Origin: a virus
Virus record (IMG/VR): IMGVR_UViG_3300013132_002633
Coordinates: 1 to 64,000 of that record
Reading direction: 5' to 3' (one strand)
DNA length: 64,000 bases
How positions within the stretch are numbered: position 1 is the stretch's first letter; every line of letters starts with the position of its first letter. Positions 25,794 to 33,599 of this stretch are shown piece by piece. The position numbers were made by a program, and so were the translations under genes. A model generated the notes under the pieces. The model was not told where the DNA came from and searched no databases. It saw only the letters and a list, made by a program, of their open reading frames with translations.

Positions 25794-26612
25794 ATGACTG
25801 AAAAAATTATAATAGATTCACTTCGTAAGTATGGATTGGACTTTCAAATAAAGTGCATAACGTGTCTGTTATCAGATCGTAGCTTTATGGAGAGAATTCA
25901 AGATATTGTTGAGGCTGAATTTTTTGAAAGTGATGCACAAAAATGGATTCTTAAAGAAAGTGTAAAATATTTTAATGAATATAAAGATCTTCCAACACTA
26001 ACTGTATTCAAGGTTAAAGTAGATACTGTTGAAAACGAGGTTCTTAAAAAATCTATTATAGATAGCCTAAAATTGGTTTATCAAAAGTTAAATGATAACG
26101 ATTTGAAATTTGTTAAAGAACAATTTTTGGAATTTTGTAAGAACCAAAAATTAAAGAATGCTATATTTGAAAGTGCTGATTTATTGGAAACAGGTCAATA
26201 TGACAAAATAAAGATGGTGGTTGATACCGCCATGAAAGCTGGTATGGAAAGAAATATTGGTCATGAATACGATGTAGAAATCGAAAAGCGTATGAGTATC
26301 ATGGCTCGTAACACAATAAAAACCAACTGGACTGAAATCGATACTATCATGGACGGTGGTCTTGGGCCAGGTGAACTTGGAATTGTTGTTGCGCCAGCAG
26401 GAATTGGCAAATGTATTGGTCCAAATACCGAAATTGAGATCGAATATCACGAATTTGGTATTGAAACATTATCAAGTTGCGGAAAATCATTTATAATGTG
26501 GATTAATCCGTTTGAAAAATATAAAATAGACGATGTTGAATTACTAGGTTGGCAAGTTGAAAATGTTTTTTATGAAATTGAAAAAATAAAACAAGAAAAA
26601 ACTAAAAATTAA
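25794..26612 (+). CDS. 41: gp41 (DnaB-type helicase) fragment 1: N-extein plus N-intein 1
   Basis: 272 residues. 1-206 are the N-terminal and linker part of a T4 gp41-like replicative helicase, ending in the start of Walker A, GPGELGIVVAPAGIGK. At C207 (26412) an intein begins (CIGPNTEIEIEY) and runs 66 residues to TAA at 26610; only the first dozen residues look like intein core, the rest (INPFEKYKIDDVELLGWQ) is an unusual tail. The intein continues on the fragment starting 27391. Preceded by a 110-base gap without a convincing promoter. Forms the hexameric replication helicase after splicing. Confidence 0.85.
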   Translation: MTEKIIIDSLRKYGLDFQIKCITCLLSDRSFMERIQDIVEAEFFESDAQKWILKESVKYFNEYKDLPTLTVFKVKVDTVENEVLKKSIIDSLKLVYQKLNDNDLKFVKEQFLEFCKNQKLKNAIFESADLLETGQYDKIKMVVDTAMKAGMERNIGHEYDVEIEKRMSIMARNTIKTNWTEIDTIMDGGLGPGELGIVVAPAGIGKCIGPNTEIEIEYHEFGIETLSSCGKSFIMWINPFEKYKIDDVELLGWQVENVFYEIEKIKQEKTKN

Positions 26613-26614
26613 CG

Positions 26615-26642
26615 TTGACCGGCATCGGTAAGTATTTATAAT
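26615..26642 (+). promoter_or_regulatory. Promoter TTGACC-N16-TATAAT overlapping a TATTTATA box
   Basis: TTGACC at 26615-26620 and TATAAT at 26637-26642, with TATTTATA at 26633-26640 overlapping the -10. A TATTTATT at 26671-26678 lies four bases before the endonuclease ATG. The endonuclease could be made both early and late. Confidence 0.5.
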
Positions 26643-26681
26643 AAATTTCATTTTTATGACATATGAGATCTATTTATTGAC

Positions 26682-27407
26682 ATGAGTATTAAAAAAGAAT
26701 TTTCAATATATCGATACCAATACTGGATGCAGAAATATGGTTTGACCGAAACCGACGCTAAAAATAAAGTCACATCAATTCAAAGAGAAAATGCGTTAAA
26801 ATCATCAAAGAAGTTCACGCCAGATCGATCTTATTTAAAAAAAGAATATTGGATTAAAAAGAAAGGATATACTGAGTCAGATGCTGTCAAAAAAATATCT
26901 GAGATTCAATCGGAGTATTCAAAAAAATCCAGTAGATTCACAGGCAAAATTAGAACAATTGAGAGCAAAATTAAAATTTCAAACTCATTAAAATCTAAAA
27001 TTGCCAAGATAGGCGGTGGCAATTGGGCAAAGCATTTTGGTCAATTTAATGGCAACTCTAAAATTGAAAAAGAATTTTATTTTTATATAAAAAATAATAT
27101 AAACACAAACGTTCAGGCAAATGTTCCTATATCAAATTATATAGTTGATGTTTTACATGAAACAAAAATAGTAGAATTTTATGGCGATTTTTGGCACGCA
27201 AATCCTAAATTTTATGAATGTGATGACCTTATAAAATCGTTTAGTATCAATAAAACTGCAAATGAAATATGGATCAGTGATAATCGTAGAATTGACATAT
27301 TACAAAAAATGGGGTATGATGTATTGATAATCTGGGAAAATGATTGGAAAAAAAACAAACAAGAGTGTATAGAAAAAATAAAAAAACATTATGAAATTAT
27401 TAATTAA
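26682..27407 (+). CDS. Homing endonuclease (Vsr/EDxHD-type) in gp41 intein 1 break
   Basis: 241 residues. The N-terminus has two similar ~40-residue units (YWMQKYGLTETDAKNKVTSI and YWIKKKGYTESDAVKKISEI), likely DNA-recognition modules. The nuclease core is IVEFYGDFWHANPKF followed by VLIIWENDW, the same order as in the other two intein-break endonucleases. Its last 17 bases overlap the start of gp41 fragment 2, exactly as in the UvsX locus. It is smaller than its two partners because it has fewer recognition repeats. Confidence 0.8.
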   Translation: MSIKKEFSIYRYQYWMQKYGLTETDAKNKVTSIQRENALKSSKKFTPDRSYLKKEYWIKKKGYTESDAVKKISEIQSEYSKKSSRFTGKIRTIESKIKISNSLKSKIAKIGGGNWAKHFGQFNGNSKIEKEFYFYIKNNINTNVQANVPISNYIVDVLHETKIVEFYGDFWHANPKFYECDDLIKSFSINKTANEIWISDNRRIDILQKMGYDVLIIWENDWKKNKQECIEKIKKHYEIIN

Positions 27408-28503
27408 AAATGTCCGTGAAAATATTAAAATAAAAGATTTATTTGATAGATTAAAAATTAAAGATGAAGAAAATGCGATGGAACAGTTAAAATTTCCATT
27501 AAAAGTAAATACACCATTTGGTTATAAAAAAATTGTGACAGCGTTTCGTACTGAAAAACAAAAAACAATAACTTCTTATTTTGGTAACAATAAAACATTA
27601 AAGACTTCTGGAAAACATAGATTAAAAGTAAACGGGAGTTGGAAATTCGTAGATGAAATAAACTCTGGAGAGCTAGTAGAAACTGAAGTTGGTACCACAA
27701 AATTAGTATCAAAAAAAGAAGGTCGAGACGAGATATTATATGATATATCGGTTGATGAAGTGCATTGTTATTATAGCAATGGCATTCTTTCCCATAATTC
27801 ATGGGTACTTGCCAAGTTGGGAGCTGAAGCAATGAAACAAGGTAAAAATGTTCTTCACTTCACACTAGAATTAAATGAAAACTATGTTGGATTACGATAT
27901 GATAGTTGTTTTACTGGAATTGATTTCCAAAATATCAGAAACAACATTGACATTGTAAAACAAAAGATTTCAGAAGTGCCTGGTAAACTTGTTATCAAGT
28001 ATTTTCCATTGAAGACGGTATCAGCTCATAGCTTAAAATCTCATACTGAAAGATTGGCTGTATTGGGTACAAAAATTGACATGATCGTTGTAGATTATGC
28101 AGATATTCTTCGTCCAGTACACAGTGATCGTAATAGCAACAGTTATAGTGAGGCTGGTGGTATTTACGAAGAGCTAAGAAGTATCGCGGGTGAACTTCAA
28201 ATTCCAATTTGGAGTGCAAGTCAAGCGAATAGGTGTCATTTGGTTGATGATCAAGTACTTACAAATCGAGGAACGATTAGACTAGGAGATTTGACTATTA
28301 ACGATTTGGTTTTGACTCACAAAGGACTTAAAAAAGTAACAAAAATTTTTCCAACCGAAACGCAGCCTGTTTATAAAATTAAATTAAGATCTGGTAAAGA
28401 GATTAATATATCTGCAAATCATAGAGTTCCAACCGCCGACGGCAGATTAAAATCATTAGAAACTGGGTTGTCTGTAGGCGACAAGTTATTTACAAAAAAA
28501 TAA
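27391..28503 (+). CDS. 41: gp41 fragment 2: C-intein 1, middle extein, N-intein 2
   Basis: 370 residues. 1-136 are C-intein 1, with VNTPFGYKKIVTAF and final HN; 137-281 (27799-28233) are helicase core, from SWVLAKLGAEAMKQGKNVLH through Walker B MIVVDYADILRP to WSASQANR; 282-370 are N-intein 2 (89 residues from C282 at 28234), which resembles the well-known gp41-8/gp41-1 type split inteins (ETQPVYKIKLRSGKEI, SANHRVPTADG, GLSVGDKL). As with UvsX fragment 2, it has intein parts at both ends, demanding orthogonal pairing. Insertion sites are the P-loop and the QxNR motif. Confidence 0.87.
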   Translation: MKLLIKNVRENIKIKDLFDRLKIKDEENAMEQLKFPLKVNTPFGYKKIVTAFRTEKQKTITSYFGNNKTLKTSGKHRLKVNGSWKFVDEINSGELVETEVGTTKLVSKKEGRDEILYDISVDEVHCYYSNGILSHNSWVLAKLGAEAMKQGKNVLHFTLELNENYVGLRYDSCFTGIDFQNIRNNIDIVKQKISEVPGKLVIKYFPLKTVSAHSLKSHTERLAVLGTKIDMIVVDYADILRPVHSDRNSNSYSEAGGIYEELRSIAGELQIPIWSASQANRCHLVDDQVLTNRGTIRLGDLTINDLVLTHKGLKKVTKIFPTETQPVYKIKLRSGKEINISANHRVPTADGRLKSLETGLSVGDKLFTKK

Positions 28504-29885
28504 TATTTTGTGATGCAGACCATATATTTAATATTATATGATTAACACTAAATTTAGAGATATTGTTCATTTAATGAACCAGAAGCCGTTCCGTGATTTT
28601 AAAAATGATTTAAGCGAATGCGTAATCAGTAACTTAAAAAAGGTCATATTAGAGTTTGATAAAAAATATATCTTGAATAACAAGAAAGAAGTCATACAGA
28701 ACATGATTAGATATAATGTTGATGGTGATTGGGTAGAGAGATTAAAAAATGGTGATAAATATAAAAAAGACGGATTTTCCATGGAAGCATTGATTGTGAA
28801 ATATGGCGAATCTGTTGCAAAGTTAATATCAGATGAAAGAAACGATAAAGTTGCGATTACCAAGGATAAATATATACGAAACCATAGTGAACATGAATGG
28901 GAAGAATTATGTAAAAAAAAGAGAAGTAATTTAGGACTTGATGGTTATATTAAAAAATATGGACATGAAGAAGGTTTAAAAAAATGGAACAATTACTTAA
29001 AAAAATGGAAAATTGGCATTGAAAAGAAAAAAGCTGATGGTTGGAAAAATGGTTTAACGATTGAGGAATATCAAACTAGATATGGAATAAAAGAAGGATA
29101 TGAACGTTGGAGAAAAAGAATAAATAGTAGAAAATATACTCTTTCTTTAGAAGGATATATTAATAAACACGGTGGTGAGTTGGGAAAAAAGTTGTGGGGT
29201 GAATATTGTAAATCAAATAATAAAACGTCGTTGGAGTCTTTTATCAAAAGATACGGTGAGAAGTTTGGAAAAGAAAAGTACGTTTTGATGCTAGAAAAGA
29301 TCTTTTGTTATTTAAAAAACCGAAGGTGTTATAGCATAATTTCCCAAGAATTATTTAAAAATGTAGCAGATAAATTGGAAAATAAAAATGATATAAAATA
29401 TGCAATACAAAATGGAGAGCAATATTTTTTTATTAATGAAAATTTTTGTAAAGGTATGTTTGTCGATTTTAAATATGGAAACATAATTATAGAATTTTAT
29501 GGAGATTTTTGGCATGCTAATCCATCTAAATACAAAGAAAACGATATAGTAAAACTTCCTAATAACAATAAATTGGCTAATAAAGTTTGGAGTGAAGATA
29601 AAGAAAAAATTGATTGGTTGGTAAAACGAGGATACAATGTAATGATTGTATGGGAAAGTGATTATTTGAAAAATAAAAATGAAGTGGTACAGAGTTGTTT
29701 AAATTTCATAAAACAGAACTATAAATAATATGACAGAAAAAATTACAAAAGAACACGATTTAAATCCTAATGAGTTTGAGTTAGATGAAATAGTCAACAT
29801 AGAGTGTATAGGTGATCATGAAACGGTTGACATTACTGTGGATGACACGCATATGTTTTTTGCAAATGGTGTATATACACACAAT
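28234..29885 (+). other. gp41 split intein 2 (QANR site, gp41-8-like) with endonuclease in the break
   Basis: N-intein 28234-28500 (89 aa) and C-intein 29730-29885 (52 aa, ending NGVYTHN, +1 Ser). Sizes match the canonical ~88 + ~46 residue gp41 split inteins. Extein junction SQANR | SAADEDI. Confidence 0.88.
28538..29728 (+). CDS. Homing endonuclease (Vsr/EDxHD-type) in gp41 intein 2 break
   Basis: 396 residues. Residues ~85-260 hold about five units of the type [LS]xxYIKKYGxExGxxxW (DGYIKKYGHEEGLKKW, EGYINKHGGELGKKLW, ESFIKRYGEKFGKEKY), probably reading DNA in a modular way. The C-terminal core is IIIEFYGDFWHANPSKY and MIVWESDYL. Stop at 29726-29728 is one base before the ATG of gp41 fragment 3 (TAATATG), so reinitiation is likely. 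Its recognition target is expected to be the intein-free QANR-coding sequence of gp41. Confidence 0.8.
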   Translation: MINTKFRDIVHLMNQKPFRDFKNDLSECVISNLKKVILEFDKKYILNNKKEVIQNMIRYNVDGDWVERLKNGDKYKKDGFSMEALIVKYGESVAKLISDERNDKVAITKDKYIRNHSEHEWEELCKKKRSNLGLDGYIKKYGHEEGLKKWNNYLKKWKIGIEKKKADGWKNGLTIEEYQTRYGIKEGYERWRKRINSRKYTLSLEGYINKHGGELGKKLWGEYCKSNNKTSLESFIKRYGEKFGKEKYVLMLEKIFCYLKNRRCYSIISQELFKNVADKLENKNDIKYAIQNGEQYFFINENFCKGMFVDFKYGNIIIEFYGDFWHANPSKYKENDIVKLPNNNKLANKVWSEDKEKIDWLVKRGYNVMIVWESDYLKNKNEVVQSCLNFIKQNYK

Positions 29886-30215
29886 TCAGCAGCAGACGAA
29901 GACATTGTTATGGCACATCACGCTGCCGACAGTTATCGTAAAATCATGACTGCCGATTTCGTAATGAGTGTGTCTCGCAAGACAAACGATAAAGTAAGTA
30001 ATACAGCACGATTCCACATTATTAAAAATCGTTTCGGACCAGATGGTTTGACATTCCCAAGCAAAATGAATGCTGGCTGTGGTCAGATTGAGATTTATGG
30101 TGAAAACAGTCGTGAAGGTCTGGCTGTGTTGAATGAAATGATGGACGGTGAGAACAATGTGAAAAAAGTCTTAAAAAATAAATGGAACGCACATAATGCT
30201 AATGACGATGAATAA
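29730..30215 (+). CDS. 41: gp41 fragment 3: C-intein 2 plus C-extein
   Basis: 161 residues. 1-52 are C-intein 2 (VDITVDDTHMFFANGVYTHN); 53-161 are the C-terminal helicase extein, starting SAADEDIVMAHHAADSYRK, with VMSVSRKTNDKVSNTARFHI and KNRFGPDGLTF typical of the RecA-fold end of gp41. Exteins add to 206 + 145 + 109 = 460 residues; T4 gp41 has 475. CGT/GCC codons again set the extein apart from the intein part. Trans-splicing with fragments 1 and 2 is required for a working helicase. Confidence 0.87.
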   Translation: MTEKITKEHDLNPNEFELDEIVNIECIGDHETVDITVDDTHMFFANGVYTHNSAADEDIVMAHHAADSYRKIMTADFVMSVSRKTNDKVSNTARFHIIKNRFGPDGLTFPSKMNAGCGQIEIYGENSREGLAVLNEMMDGENNVKKVLKNKWNAHNANDDE

Positions 30216-30227
30216 TTCATAGTTAAA

Positions 30228-30261
30228 TTTATTTAATTAAATAAAAATTTATGCATAAATT
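30228..30261. repeat. Two tandem AT-rich palindromes between gp41 and nrdJ
   Basis: TTTATTTAATTAAATAAA (30228-30245) and AATTTATGCATAAATT (30246-30261) are perfect, directly adjacent palindromes in the 115-base gap. They could be protein-binding sites or an mRNA 3'-end structure. Confidence 0.5.
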
Positions 30262-30330
30262 AATAAAAAATTATTGAACATAAGAGAACTAAATTTGATA
30301 GTTATTTTCTACCTAAAGAAAGATTATAAT

Positions 30331-32304
30331 ATGAGTGAAATTTTATCTAAAGAGTTTATTAAAAAATACGCAAAAAAACAACCGAATTGGGGATTCAACG
30401 GTTTAGGATATATTGTTTATAAAAGAACATATGCTAGACTAAAGGAAGATGGTAACACCGAAGAATGGCATGAAACAGTTGAAAGATGTATAAATGGCGC
30501 TCAGAAAATTGGAGCTAGATACACTAAAGATGAAGCAGAACGACTTTTTGATTATGTTTTTAATTTGAAATGTAATTTTGCAGGAAGAATGCTTTGGCAA
30601 CTAGGCACCAGTACGGTTGATAGATTTGGTGCTAATTCTTTGCTAAACTGTTGGTTTACAAGTATTAGAGAACCCAAAGCATTTTTGTTTCTTTTTGAAA
30701 ATCTAATGTTGGGTGGAGGTGTTGGATATAGCATCCGACGAGAAGATGTACATGAACTTCCTAGAATCAAAAAGGACGTTGTAGTAACGCATCTGCCAAC
30801 TAAAGATGCGGACTTTATTGTGCCTGACACTAGAGAAGGATGGGTAAATTTATTGTCAAATGTGTTAGATGCGTTTTATAAAACCGGTAAGTCTTTCACA
30901 TACAGTACAATTCTTATACGTGGTGCTGGAGAAAAAATAAATGGATTTGGTGGTAAAGCAAGTGGTCCCACCATCTTAGTAGACGGAATTGAAAAGATTA
31001 CAAAAATTTTCCAAAGTCGTGAATCAAAAAAACTAAGAAGTATCGATGTACTCGACATTTGTAATATTATTGGTAGTATCGTAGTTGCTGGAAATGTAAG
31101 AAGATCCGCTGAAATAGCGTTGGGTGATCCTGATGACGTTTTATATCTCAGAGCAAAAAATTGGAGCAGTGGTAACATACCAAATTGGCGTGCAATGAGT
31201 AACAACACTCTATACGTCGATGATTACAGTCATCTTATGGACGAGTTTTGGTCAAATGGATATGAGATAAATAACGAAACGGGATTTGCTAATGGAGAAC
31301 CTTATGGATTTTTCAATCTACCTCTCAGCCAAAAATATGGTAGATTAAAAGATGGTCCTCTTAAAGATTGTAATTTATATCCAACCGATGTTGACAATGT
31401 TATTGGTACAAATCCGTGCGGTGAGATAAGTTTAAGTGATTATGAATGTTGTAATTTAAGTGAATTATATTTAAATAATATAACATCGCAGGAAGAATTA
31501 AATGATTGTGCAAAATTGTTGTATAAAACACAAAAAGCAATTGCAGCACTTCCGTTTATTCACGATGAAACAAATAAAATTGTTCATAAAAACATGAGAC
31601 TTGGGTTGGGTGTCACTGGTATTTGTCAATCACTCGATAAGCTACCATGGTTGGATACATGTTATGTTGAACTTCGTAAGTTTGATAAATATTGGAGTAA
31701 AGAACGAGGGTGGTCTGAAAGTATTAAATTGACCACTATCAAACCATCAGGAACTTTAAGTTTATTAGGAGGTGCAACTCCCGGCGTACATCCGGCATAT
31801 AGTAAATACTATATGAGAACTGTCAGAATGAGTAGCGGCGATAAGTTAGTTCAAATCTGCAAAGATTTAGGATATCATACTGAATTTTTATTGAATTTTG
31901 ATGGCACCGAAAACCGTGATACAGTTGTTGTTTATTTTCCATGTGAAACTCCCGAAGGAGCAATACTAGCTGATGATATGAGTGTTAAAAAACAACTAGA
32001 CGTGGTAATGGAACTTCAGAAAATTTGGAGTGACAATGCCGTTAGTGTCACTGCTTATTATGACCCTCAAGAATTAAATATTCTGAAAGAATGGTTGACT
32101 GAAAATTATAAAAATAACATAAAGAGTGTTAGCTTTTTATTGAGACAAAAACACGGATTTAAACAGGCTCCGTATCAAGAAATTGATAAAGAATCATATT
32201 TAAAGGCAAAAGATAAAGTTAAACCTTTAACTAACCTAAATATTAACGGAGGTGATTTGTTACAAGGCATTGAATGTGAAGGTGGTGCTTGTCCGATTCG
32301 TTAA
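30331..32304 (+). CDS. nrdJ: Class II (adenosylcobalamin-dependent) ribonucleotide reductase
   Basis: 657 residues from ATG 30331 (an upstream TTG gives 19 more residues without homology). It matches the monomeric ribonucleoside-triphosphate reductase type of Lactobacillus leichmannii (739 aa). Key parts: LLNCWFTSI (first redox Cys), NPCGEISL with C363 as thiyl radical site, N361 and E365, YECCNLSE, the TTIKPSGTLSLLGG loop, and C-terminal CEGGACPIR with C649 and C654 that re-reduce the active site. It makes dNTPs without O2 using B12 from the host. No allosteric second subunit gene is needed. No intein is present although nrdJ genes often carry them. Ends in a clean terminator. Confidence 0.9.
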   Translation: MSEILSKEFIKKYAKKQPNWGFNGLGYIVYKRTYARLKEDGNTEEWHETVERCINGAQKIGARYTKDEAERLFDYVFNLKCNFAGRMLWQLGTSTVDRFGANSLLNCWFTSIREPKAFLFLFENLMLGGGVGYSIRREDVHELPRIKKDVVVTHLPTKDADFIVPDTREGWVNLLSNVLDAFYKTGKSFTYSTILIRGAGEKINGFGGKASGPTILVDGIEKITKIFQSRESKKLRSIDVLDICNIIGSIVVAGNVRRSAEIALGDPDDVLYLRAKNWSSGNIPNWRAMSNNTLYVDDYSHLMDEFWSNGYEINNETGFANGEPYGFFNLPLSQKYGRLKDGPLKDCNLYPTDVDNVIGTNPCGEISLSDYECCNLSELYLNNITSQEELNDCAKLLYKTQKAIAALPFIHDETNKIVHKNMRLGLGVTGICQSLDKLPWLDTCYVELRKFDKYWSKERGWSESIKLTTIKPSGTLSLLGGATPGVHPAYSKYYMRTVRMSSGDKLVQICKDLGYHTEFLLNFDGTENRDTVVVYFPCETPEGAILADDMSVKKQLDVVMELQKIWSDNAVSVTAYYDPQELNILKEWLTENYKNNIKSVSFLLRQKHGFKQAPYQEIDKESYLKAKDKVKPLTNLNINGGDLLQGIECEGGACPIR

Positions 32305-32326
32305 AAAAATTAATAAAGTTTAAAAA

Positions 32327-32356
32327 TAAAAACCATCGACAACGATGGTTTTTTTT
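32327..32356 (+). terminator. Rho-independent terminator after nrdJ
   Basis: AAAACCATCG/CGATGGTTTT stem with ACAA loop (core 32333-32338 with 32343-32348), then T8. Confidence 0.88.
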
Positions 32357-32357
32357 A

Positions 32358-32365
32358 TATTTATA
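32358..32365 (+). promoter_or_regulatory. TATTTATA box, candidate late promoter
   Basis: Starts just after the terminator T-run and ends ten bases before the ATG at 32376. Confidence 0.5.
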
Positions 32366-32375
32366 AGGACATAAT

Positions 32376-32930
32376 ATGGAAGATTTATTAAAATACGCTG
32401 AAATAATTGTAAAAGCTGGAACAGCTTTGGGTTTATTAGGAGGGCTTGGATTGTGGTTGTATAAATTGAATAAAAATGTTGATGAAATTTTATCCGAAGT
32501 AAAACCGAATGGAGGTAAATCATTGAAAGATACTGTAACTGCGATCAGAAATCAGGTAGATAAAGATTCAAATAGTATCAATACTATATGTTCCAGGCAA
32601 AGATGGATTTTGGATAATAGACCCGAACCAATATTTGAGTGTAATTCAAGCGGAAGTTGTACGTGGGTAAATGAAAAGTACTGTCAATTACTACAACATG
32701 ATATAGAATATTTTAAAAATAACGGGTGGAAAAATGGTATTCATTTGGACGATAGAGAAAGAGTAGAAAATGAATGGGAAAAAGCGATAAAAGATCGTAG
32801 AAGTAGCATATCAGAATTCAGATTGATAAATCGTACTGGAAACGTGATTTTTGTTAAATCCACTGCAATTAGAAATGATGACCTCGGTTATATAGGACAT
32901 ATAGAAGTTTTAGATACGGAAAATAAGTAA
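32376..32930 (+). CDS. Membrane-anchored PAS domain protein
   Basis: 184 residues. A single N-terminal membrane helix (IVKAGTALGLLGGLGLWLYK, ~10-30), a short coiled linker, then a PAS domain (~75-180): WILDNRPEPIFECNSSGSCT, WVNEKYCQLL, GWKNGIHLDDRERVENEW and a final IEVLDTENK. PAS domains bind small ligands or act as dimer modules in sensing. There is no kinase or output domain, so it may modulate a host sensor or act as a dimerised membrane protein such as a holin regulator; neither can be shown. Its late-type box points to late expression. Confidence 0.65.
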   Translation: MEDLLKYAEIIVKAGTALGLLGGLGLWLYKLNKNVDEILSEVKPNGGKSLKDTVTAIRNQVDKDSNSINTICSRQRWILDNRPEPIFECNSSGSCTWVNEKYCQLLQHDIEYFKNNGWKNGIHLDDRERVENEWEKAIKDRRSSISEFRLINRTGNVIFVKSTAIRNDDLGYIGHIEVLDTENK

Positions 32931-32950
32931 TATTTATTAATTCTTCGTAC

Positions 32951-32958
32951 TATTTATA
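32951..32958 (+). promoter_or_regulatory. TATTTATA box, candidate late promoter
   Basis: Eleven bases before the ATG at 32970. Confidence 0.5.
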
Positions 32959-32969
32959 AGATATAATAT

Positions 32970-33599
32970 ATGAATCCTTCTAAAGAATTAGTAAAGCAAA
33001 TTGTTAGAGAAACACTTGAACAAACTTATACGAAAGTCAAAGAGTCATGGGCAAACATGATGGAAGATCTTTCAAAAGAAATTAAAAAACCAGTGGTGCA
33101 GGATGATAAAGGAAATTATAATGTTTGTGATTGTGAACCATATCATATCAGCTTACGACCAATTGTACACGATATATTTGACATACAAGCATTTAAAGAT
33201 GGCACTGACCGAACAAAAAAGTTGTATGTACGATATGAAGATGCCAAAAAATTTGTTAAACAGTATTTAACTTCAAAAGAAGAAAATTACGTAGACACCG
33301 CATACAGTCGCAATGTAGAAAACAGTAAGGATAAAGAAGGTGGAAAAAAAGGTGATAAGCTAACTGATGAAAGTATGGTTGATCCAGAAAAAAATAATAA
33401 ACCATCCAAGCAAATCAAAGCTGAACCAATGAATAAAGAAATTGATGATCCAACGCAACCAATGCGAAAAGTAGAAAAGTTTGAAAGACAAGTGGATCAT
33501 AAGAGCAAGAAACCTGATTATAAACCCCCCCAATTGCCAAAGAATTTGCAGAAATTGGTTGTTAAATATACTAAAAGTGGTAAAACCAAGAAAAAATAA
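32970..33599 (+). CDS. Charged protein of unknown function
   Basis: 209 residues. The first ~110 residues look folded (VCDCEPYHISLRPIVHDIFD), the rest is highly charged and Lys/Pro-rich (KKPDYKPPQLPKNLQKLVVK, ending GKTKKK), probably disordered and nucleic-acid binding or virion-packaged. It has its own TATTTATA box, like the PAS gene upstream. I do not recognise a family. Confidence 0.6.
   Translation: MNPSKELVKQIVRETLEQTYTKVKESWANMMEDLSKEIKKPVVQDDKGNYNVCDCEPYHISLRPIVHDIFDIQAFKDGTDRTKKLYVRYEDAKKFVKQYLTSKEENYVDTAYSRNVENSKDKEGGKKGDKLTDESMVDPEKNNKPSKQIKAEPMNKEIDDPTQPMRKVEKFERQVDHKSKKPDYKPPQLPKNLQKLVVKYTKSGKTKKK

Larger units (their letters stand above)
26412..27798 (+). other. gp41 split intein 1 (Walker A site) with endonuclease in the break
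   Basis: N-intein 26412-26609 (66 aa, Cys1) and C-intein 27391-27798 (136 aa, block B TSGKHRL, block F DEVHCYYSNG, ending LSHN, +1 Ser). Extein junction GIGK | SWVLAKLG. The endonuclease gene 26682-27407 lies between. Confidence 0.83.

Noticed and set aside
30331-32304. Intein in nrdJ
   Set aside because: nrdJ genes often carry inteins, so I looked; the reading frame is continuous with all motifs in normal spacing.
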